Shown here piece after piece: positions 58,162 through 64,000 of a stretch of 64,000 bases of DNA. The translations under genes were made by a program, and so were the position numbers. Position 1 is the stretch's first letter. The number at the start of each line of letters is the position of its first letter. This DNA comes from CAZDWZ01 sp964509425 (lineage in GTDB: Bacteria > Bdellovibrionota_C > UBA2361 > SZUA-149 > CAZDWZ01). The DNA lies in NCBI GenBank assembly GCA_964509425.1, contig CAZDWZ010000004.1, forward strand, positions 248,001 to 312,000. Direction: 5' to 3'. The notes under the pieces were generated by a model, which was given only the letters and a program-made list of their open reading frames with translations, did no database searches and was not told the origin of the DNA.

Positions 58162-60615
58162 ATGAAGCTTTCTCTTGAATGGCTAAAAGAGTACGTCGAT
58201 CTGCCTCCGGGGCTCGAAATGAGCAAGCTCATGCACGATCTCACGATGGCGACGGTCGAGGTTGAAGGTCTCGAAGACGTCTCCCTCCCACTCGCGAATG
58301 TCGTCGTTGCCAAAGTTGAATCGAGCGCCCCGGTTGATGGCAAACCGGAGTTGAAGCGCGTCGTGTGTGATGCCGGCAGCGTCAAAAAATCAGTCCTCTG
58401 TGGAGCTGAAAACGTACAAGTCGGCATGAAGGTTGCGCTGGCTCTTCCGGGAGCGGTTATCCGACCATATGGAGGCCAGGAACAAATCACCGTCACGGAG
58501 AAAGATACCCCGAACGGAAAAAGTGAGGCCGTAATATGCGCGGCATCAGAACTCGGACTCGACGCCTTGTTTCCGACGGAGAACAAGAAGGCCATCATCG
58601 ATTTGATCGAAACTGAGTGCAGTGCAGGCGAGCCGCTTGCAAAGGCTATTGGCTGGTGTGACATCATTTTCGAGATCGACAACAAATCGCTCACGAACCG
58701 GCCCGATCTTTGGGGACACTACGGTATCGCCCGAGAACTCGCCGCTATCTATGGCTGTGCGCTTAAGCCGCTGTACGCAGGAAAGCCAGCGGCCAAGCCG
58801 GCGATTAAAGCCGGATCGCGTCTCGTCGAACAGGTTATCGACCCGCGTTGCCGCCGGTTCACGGCGAGCTATTTTACGAACGCTGAATTCCAAACGACGC
58901 CGCTCTGGATGCGCAGCAGACTCGCGCGTATCGGACAGAGGGCGATCAGCTTCTACGCGGATCTCACCAACTACGTGATGTTGGCGATTGGCCAACCATG
59001 CCACGTTTTCGATGCAAGCCGTCTTTCGTTGCCACTCACCGTGAGAGCGGGAAAGAAAAACGAGCGTATTCGGCTTCTCGACGGCAGTGAAGGTGTGCTT
59101 GATGAGGGCGTCCTCGCGATAGCAGATCGGAACACTGCCGTCGCTGTGGCCGGCGTCATGGGTGGAGCCGACACGGGCGTTTTCGAGGGTACGAGGGAAG
59201 TTCTGCTCGAAATTGCAAATTTCGATCCGGTGCAGATTCGCCGCGGCGCGAAGCGAATGGGGCTTCGAACCGAAGCGTCATCTCGTTTCGAAAAAAGCAT
59301 CGACACCCAACGGATTGATGCCGCACGCGACTTATTCATCAATCTCGTGAAGGATGTTCAGCCTCAAGCCAAGCTGGAGGAGATGGAAGAGGTCCTGCTT
59401 ACGCCGACCAAAGCTTCATCAATCTCAGTCGAACTTCCGTTTCTCCGGAGCCGTCTTGGAAAAGATCTCTCCGCCGATGAAATGACGAACTCGCTTAGAA
59501 CGATCGGATTCGAAGTCAGCGCGTCCGGTGAGACACTCACGGTGCTCCCACCATCGTGGCGTTCGACCGGCGATGTGTCTCAACGCTTTGATCTAATTGA
59601 AGAAGTGGCACGCCTCCATGGCTACGACGATTTTCATTTCGACTCGCTCTCCATCGCTCTTCAAAGGAAAGTCGCCAATGTTTCCAGCACTTTGGAGCGA
59701 AGAATTCGTGAAACACTCGCAACCCTCTCCGGAATGCGAGAAGTCGTGACGTACCCTTGGGTAAAAGATAAATATCTCGAGGCCGCGGGTTATCGCCGGG
59801 AAGACACGCTTCACCTCGCCGGAGCACCCGCTCCCGATCAAAGCGCCCTTCAGCCTTCGCTCGTGCCGAATCTCCTGGAAAGCGTCGTCACCAACGTACG
59901 CTACTACTCCGCTTTCCGACTGTTCGAGGTCGGCACGGTATTTCCTGATAAGGACCGGGCCGGGCCGAACTTTGATCCCAAAGAAAAGCTTCCGTATCAA
60001 GAAAAACGCGTTGCCGCTGCGCTCTACGGGGCTGATGCCGAAGCACTGTTTCTCCAAGCAAAGGCGATCCTTGAACGGCTTGCGCGAAATGTACAAATCC
60101 GTCCGTTACGCGCCGTCGCCGAGACGTCTGCACCTTGGGCTGATTCGAGCGGACGAATGGGCTTGGTCGCTGAATCGAAGAATTCCAACGGGCAGGTCAT
60201 CGGGACACTCGGAGTTGTTTCGAATCGTGCGAAACGGCTCGCCGGAATTCGTCGTGGAGCGCTGGTGGCCTTCGAGCTCAATATCGACGCGCTAGAGCCG
60301 TTTCCCTCCCGCGAAAACCGATATCAACCGGTACCGGAATATCCCGTGGTGGATCTCGATCTATCGCTGGTCTTTGCGAACGAGATCAGCTGGGCATCGA
60401 TCGCGGGCAGGGCGAAACTGGCGGACCCGCTCATCAACGAAGTCATCTTCGTCGATCAATTCCGGGGCACGGACATTCCTCAGGGGAAAAAATCGATCAC
60501 TCTGCGCTTGCGGCTGGGTTCACCCGAGAGGACACTCACGACCGAGGAAGCCACCGCGGTCACAAGTGTGGTCAGCAAGGCCCTTGCAGGCGAGTTCGGA
60601 GCAGTCGGCCGGTAA
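58162..60615 (+). CDS. pheT: Phenylalanyl-tRNA synthetase beta subunit
   Basis: The 817-residue beta subunit starts MKLSLEWLKEYVDLPPGLEMSKL. The tRNA-binding EMAP-like domain follows (VVVAKVESSAP...CDAGSVKKSVLCGAENVQVGMKVALALPGAV). B3/B4 editing (EIDNKSLTNRPDLWGHYGIARELAA, AIGQPCHVFDASRL, GVLAIADRNTAVAVAGVMGGADTGV) is next, then B5 and a class-II-like core, and the C-terminal anticodon-binding (FDX-ACB) domain with PVPEYPVVDLDLSLVFANEISW. All expected parts appear. It starts nine bases after pheS. Confidence 0.97.
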   Translation: MKLSLEWLKEYVDLPPGLEMSKLMHDLTMATVEVEGLEDVSLPLANVVVAKVESSAPVDGKPELKRVVCDAGSVKKSVLCGAENVQVGMKVALALPGAVIRPYGGQEQITVTEKDTPNGKSEAVICAASELGLDALFPTENKKAIIDLIETECSAGEPLAKAIGWCDIIFEIDNKSLTNRPDLWGHYGIARELAAIYGCALKPLYAGKPAAKPAIKAGSRLVEQVIDPRCRRFTASYFTNAEFQTTPLWMRSRLARIGQRAISFYADLTNYVMLAIGQPCHVFDASRLSLPLTVRAGKKNERIRLLDGSEGVLDEGVLAIADRNTAVAVAGVMGGADTGVFEGTREVLLEIANFDPVQIRRGAKRMGLRTEASSRFEKSIDTQRIDAARDLFINLVKDVQPQAKLEEMEEVLLTPTKASSISVELPFLRSRLGKDLSADEMTNSLRTIGFEVSASGETLTVLPPSWRSTGDVSQRFDLIEEVARLHGYDDFHFDSLSIALQRKVANVSSTLERRIRETLATLSGMREVVTYPWVKDKYLEAAGYRREDTLHLAGAPAPDQSALQPSLVPNLLESVVTNVRYYSAFRLFEVGTVFPDKDRAGPNFDPKEKLPYQEKRVAAALYGADAEALFLQAKAILERLARNVQIRPLRAVAETSAPWADSSGRMGLVAESKNSNGQVIGTLGVVSNRAKRLAGIRRGALVAFELNIDALEPFPSRENRYQPVPEYPVVDLDLSLVFANEISWASIAGRAKLADPLINEVIFVDQFRGTDIPQGKKSITLRLRLGSPERTLTTEEATAVTSVVSKALAGEFGAVGR

Positions 60616-60886
60616 AGAGTCATTCTCCCGTTTTTTGAGCTACTTTCCTCGGGGAATCATCCAAGGTATTCTCGACCGAGTGAGACGCAGTGCCCTGAAT
60701 TCTCGGCAATTTTTGAGGCACTGCGCTCGTGTTGGCTCTGCCGCAAATACGACGGCAGTGGATACGCAATTTCTCAGTTCTGTTTTCGATCATGGGACTG
60801 CTGTTATTGAACATGGGACTGGGTCTTCGGTCGTTAATCTTTTGGATAATGCCCTCGCATGAACAGGCAATCGCGATAGACGGAAA

Positions 60887-61531
60887 ATGGCAACTGCGGG
60901 ACAGAAATCTTCAGCACTTCGCACGGACTCGGTTGCCGCGGTGAACTCGTCTCGTAACTCTGCCGCGAATGCTGAAGACCCGTTCATATTGCAGCAACTG
61001 GAAGCTCTCCCCTCTTCGTCAATCCCGAATGGATATGAGCTTAGCGATGGACCACGTGTCGCGGCTCTCGAGAGCCACGACGGAATCTGGAAAGGTACCG
61101 AGCTGTTTTTTCTCGAGCGAGATTGTATTGAAGATCTCTGCCGTCTCGAAAGCCGCTGTTATCCTGCACCGTGGTCGTCGACCTTGATCCATGGCGAGTT
61201 CGACAAGAAGGTCTCGATGCGGCTCGGAGTCCGGCGTCATGGAATCCTAATCGCGTATTCGTTCAATTATCTCGTTGCGGACGAACTTCACATTCTCAAC
61301 GTCGCTGTTGCGCCGGAGCATCGAGGCGTCGGCTACGGTCGCGGGCTCTTTGCGGCTGTGCTCGACACGGCGCGAAAGAATGGCGCCCGGTACGCTGCCC
61401 TCGAGGTTCGCGAAAGTAACCTGCCGGCACAAAAGCTTTACAGCAATTTTGGCTTCCAAATTTGCGGCCGGCGACGGGCGTATTACCGGAACAATGGCGA
61501 AGATGCGCTGGTGATGGAGAGGGAATTGTAA
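60887..61531 (+). CDS. rimI: RimI-like ribosomal protein N-acetyltransferase
   Basis: A GNAT acetyltransferase of 214 residues. The core from about residue 75 reads LERDCIEDLCRLESRCYPAPWSSTLIHGEF, then ELHILNVAVAPEHRGVGYGRGLFAAVLDTARKNGARYAALEVRESNLPAQKLYSNFGFQICGRRRAYYRNNGEDALVMERE. The V.P..RG.G.G acetyl-CoA loop and the EVR.SN..A..LY...GF block are those of RimI, which acetylates the N-terminus of S18. The first ~70 residues are an extra Ser/Ala-rich arm. The 271 bases between pheT and this gene hold nothing certain. Confidence 0.88.
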   Translation: MATAGQKSSALRTDSVAAVNSSRNSAANAEDPFILQQLEALPSSSIPNGYELSDGPRVAALESHDGIWKGTELFFLERDCIEDLCRLESRCYPAPWSSTLIHGEFDKKVSMRLGVRRHGILIAYSFNYLVADELHILNVAVAPEHRGVGYGRGLFAAVLDTARKNGARYAALEVRESNLPAQKLYSNFGFQICGRRRAYYRNNGEDALVMEREL

Positions 61532-61567
61532 GATGGGCGGATGTGGAGCGGACGGAGCACGGAATTG

Positions 61568-64000
61568 ATGTTTTCGATTGGGAATCGCAAGAAGGCCGCC
61601 TCATCACCCGAGCGTCCGCTAAGAGCAAAAATGCTCTCGAAGGACCTCCTCATCACTCGGGGGGTGGAGCTCGCCGACTACTACTCCCAAATTCTCGAGC
61701 GTGCCCCCGGTGCACCGCTCAAGCAGCGGTTCCGCGAAAACTGCAAAGTGCTGAACGTCGCTTATTTCTCGTTCTCGAATTCCGCTCGAAACAACGAGAT
61801 GCTCGCCGCTGGAGCCGAGTGGCTCCTCGATAACTTTCACGTCATTGACGAGCAAGTTCGTGACATCAGGCGCGACTTGCCGCGAGGGTATTATCAGTCA
61901 CTTCCAAAGCTAGCGACGACCAAGTGGCGCGGATATCCGCGCGTGTATCAACTCGTTTGTGAGTTCATCTCTCACACGGACGCGCAAATTGAGATCGATT
62001 CGCTCTCCGCTTTCATAGAATCTTATCAATCTCGCAGCGTGCTCCTCATCGGCGAAATCTGGGCGATCCCCATCATGTTCCGCCTGGGTCTTGTTGAAAA
62101 CCTGCGAAGACTCGCCGAAGCCGGACTCGCGGTCGCGGAACACCGGCAAGCAGCCGAGCAGCTCTGCCATGAAGTCGTCGATCAAAGCGATCTCTCCCCG
62201 GCGGATATGCTCACCCGCTTTGCGACTAAGGTGAATGAGCGGCTTTCCGTATTCGAACTCGGTGCCGCTCATATACTCCGGCGACTTCGTGCTCGAGGCG
62301 GGCCGGCGACACTCTGTCTCCAGTGGGCGGACGAGAAGCTCCGAGAGCGCGGCATCGACCCGACAGAGGTGAGCCGTATCGAGCAGCAATCGCAAGCCGC
62401 TGATCAAATTTCCGTCGGAAATTCGGTGACCGCACTAAAAACGATCAGCAGCTTAAACTGGCGGGAATGGTTCGAGTCGGTGAGTCATGTCGACCGTATC
62501 CTCGCAGGCGATCCGGCTTCGCTGTATTCTCGATCTGACTTCATCACGCGCGATAATTGCCGCCACCGTGTCGAGCTTCTTGCACGCCGCTCCCGCATTC
62601 CGGAGACTCAAGTCGCCGCATCGGTTGTTGAGTGCGCAAAGAGCCGCCTCGCATCCGGCGTGGTGCTACCTTACGACGCAGAGGACATACGACATTCGCA
62701 CGTTGGATTTTATCTCATCGATGACGCGCTCCCGCTTCTCGAATCTCATCTAAAAGTTTCAGCGCCGATCGCCGAGCGTTTCGAGCGAAAGGTAAAAGGG
62801 AGCGGATTTTTCTGGTATCTCTCAGGAATATTTCTGGGATGTCTATTTGCGACCTGTTCGCATCTTCTCTACTCCTCTCAGGAGCTCTTCGGACCGGAAG
62901 GCGGAGTCAGTTCTCTCGGCATGCTCTGGATGTTGGCCGCGGTGATGGCTTTTTTGATTCCAATTTCGGAATGGAGCATTTCGGTGATTCAATGGATCGT
63001 GCCGAAATTCATCTCCCCGCTTCCCTTACCGAAGCTCGATTTTGAGAAAGGAATCCCGGACACAGCTCGTGCCCTCGTCGTGGTCCAAACGATCGTCGGC
63101 GACCGTCGCGCTTTGGAGAAGCTCGTCGAGGCACTCGAGATCAGGTTTATCGGAAACGACGATCCGAATTTGTCTTTCGGCATTCTGGCGGATCTCGGCG
63201 ATGCGACTTCCGAAATCCATCAGGGCGACGTCGGAATCATTGCACGGGCGCGCGAGCTCATATCAGAACTAAACGCCAGATATGCTGCAGATCGCCCTGA
63301 AGGTGCGCATCGGCGTTTTTTCGTGCTCTTCCGGAAGCGTCAATGGAATGAGAGTCAGGGCAAGTTCATCGGCTGGGAGCGGAAGCGTGGAAAAATCATG
63401 GAGTTCAACCGTCTTCTTGGCGGGGACGACAACACGAGCTTCAATGTCATCCACGCGGATCTCGCTTTTCTGCGAAGCTGCCGCTACGTCATTACGCTCG
63501 ATAACGACACCCAGCTTCCTCCCGGATCTGCCCAAAAACTCCTCGGGACTATTGCACACCCGTTGAATGTTGCCGTTTTTGACAATGAGAAGAACATCGT
63601 CATTCGAGGTTACAGTGTCATTCAACCGAGAGTAGGAATCACACTTCGGAGCGCGACGGCTTCAAGCTTCGCTTCGATTTTCTCCGGACAAACCGGACTC
63701 GATCCGTACACAAACACTGTTTCCGACGTATATCAGGACCTCTTTGGTGAGGGGTCATATATTGGAAAGGGCGTCTACGACGTACACGCGTTCGAGCGCG
63801 CATTGAACGGTCGGTTTCCCGAAAATTCTCTGCTGAGCCACGATCTCATCGAAGGCAACTTTTCGCGATGCGGACTCGCCTCCGACATCGAAGTCTTCGA
63901 CGAATTTCCGATGAGATATCATGCGCAAGCGCGGCGCCAACATCGCTGGATGCGGGGTGACTGGCAATTACTACCATTCGTTGGCGCCGATATTCCGAAT
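61568..64000 (+). CDS. Cyclic beta-1,2-glucan synthase-like glycosyltransferase, N-terminal part (runs off right edge)
   Basis: The frame is open from 61568 to the end (811 codons seen), and an in-frame ATG at 61541 is an alternative start nine bases after rimI. This is the NdvB/Cgs (GT84) type of very large membrane enzyme that polymerises glucose from UDP-glucose. The N-terminal ~400 residues are helical (VLLIGEIWAIPIMFRLGLVENLRRLAE is typical). Two membrane segments follow near 420-470. A family-2-like catalytic domain carries CRYVITLDNDTQLPPGSAQKLLGTIAHPLN (D.D motif), EGSYIGKGVYDVHAFERAL and RRQHRWMRGDWQLLP (the QxxRW motif). The GH94-like phosphorylase half is expected beyond the edge. 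The product is probably a periplasmic glucan. Confidence 0.88.
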   Translation, partial: MFSIGNRKKAASSPERPLRAKMLSKDLLITRGVELADYYSQILERAPGAPLKQRFRENCKVLNVAYFSFSNSARNNEMLAAGAEWLLDNFHVIDEQVRDIRRDLPRGYYQSLPKLATTKWRGYPRVYQLVCEFISHTDAQIEIDSLSAFIESYQSRSVLLIGEIWAIPIMFRLGLVENLRRLAEAGLAVAEHRQAAEQLCHEVVDQSDLSPADMLTRFATKVNERLSVFELGAAHILRRLRARGGPATLCLQWADEKLRERGIDPTEVSRIEQQSQAADQISVGNSVTALKTISSLNWREWFESVSHVDRILAGDPASLYSRSDFITRDNCRHRVELLARRSRIPETQVAASVVECAKSRLASGVVLPYDAEDIRHSHVGFYLIDDALPLLESHLKVSAPIAERFERKVKGSGFFWYLSGIFLGCLFATCSHLLYSSQELFGPEGGVSSLGMLWMLAAVMAFLIPISEWSISVIQWIVPKFISPLPLPKLDFEKGIPDTARALVVVQTIVGDRRALEKLVEALEIRFIGNDDPNLSFGILADLGDATSEIHQGDVGIIARARELISELNARYAADRPEGAHRRFFVLFRKRQWNESQGKFIGWERKRGKIMEFNRLLGGDDNTSFNVIHADLAFLRSCRYVITLDNDTQLPPGSAQKLLGTIAHPLNVAVFDNEKNIVIRGYSVIQPRVGITLRSATASSFASIFSGQTGLDPYTNTVSDVYQDLFGEGSYIGKGVYDVHAFERALNGRFPENSLLSHDLIEGNFSRCGLASDIEVFDEFPMRYHAQARRQHRWMRGDWQLLPFVGADIPN

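Noticed and set aside
60729..60944. A 71-codon frame with a hydrophobic stretch between pheT and rimI
   Set aside because: It overlaps the rimI start, has no clear ribosome-binding site and an odd composition. It may be chance.

Overview
The window reads as a chromosomal segment of a Gram-negative bacterium of moderately high GC (judged by eye). Evidence for a Gram-negative envelope: a class A PBP with a UB2H-like insert, an NtrY-type kinase, a type III secretion export gate, a DUF4105/Lnb-type periplasmic protein with a probable outer-membrane C-terminus, and a cyclic beta-glucan synthase. The mix (archaeal-type ValS, CysE with a long N-terminal domain, non-flagellar T3SS genes, VirB2-like and TadE-like proteins) would fit a deltaproteobacterial, Bdellovibrionota or Myxococcota-like lineage, but no 16S or marker tree is available, so this is inference.

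Layout. 1-5.2 kb: cysE (partial), yqeY and a ccmH-like gene on the minus strand, tRNA-Gly, yacG, tRNA-Asn with two tRNA-derived hairpin repeats beside it, then an overlapping SseB/HEAT/DUF423 operon. 5.2-9.2 kb: a GT2-GT4 glycosyltransferase, a coiled-coil protein and a THUMP/RlmL-type methyltransferase. 9.4-16.8 kb: a secreted subtilisin with FG-GAP-like repeats, argD, a flippase-like membrane protein, a 3-hydroxyacyl-CoA dehydrogenase and a TerB-DnaJ protein. 17-29 kb: housekeeping genes (yebC-ruvA-ruvB-ntrY, PBP1, truA, asd, pgeF-nadC). 29.4-31.5 kb: an unusual small cluster with an internally duplicated VirB2-like membrane protein, a TadE-like protein and a secreted Cys-containing protein. 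31.5-34.2 kb: valS.

34.5-42.4 kb is the most interesting part: a tight minus-strand operon sctI-sctO-sctR-sctS-sctT-sctU of a non-flagellar type III secretion system. SctU stops just before its NPTH autocleavage site. The missing C-terminal domain is a separate 85-codon gene, and a 933-residue soluble sensor kinase gene lies between the two, overlapping the second by 4 nt. A tail-anchored FHA protein ends the series. Above it are a possible 31-residue membrane peptide and an integrase-fold protein whose catalytic residues look lost.

44.6-53.9 kb: a BrxC/YtxJ bacilliredoxin convergent with a periplasmic binding protein, a TrmB-type regulator, an SRAP (HMCES/YedK) protein, an ECF sigma factor, the DUF4105 protein, a DUF3015 protein, a beta-propeller protein and tRNA-Val. 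54.4-55.4 kb holds a high-GC amidinotransferase/DDAH-like gene that looks acquired. 56-64 kb: rpmI-rplT-pheS-pheT without infC, rimI and the start of a cyclic beta-1,2-glucan synthase that runs off the right edge.

All identifications come from reading the translations and motifs; no database search was run.
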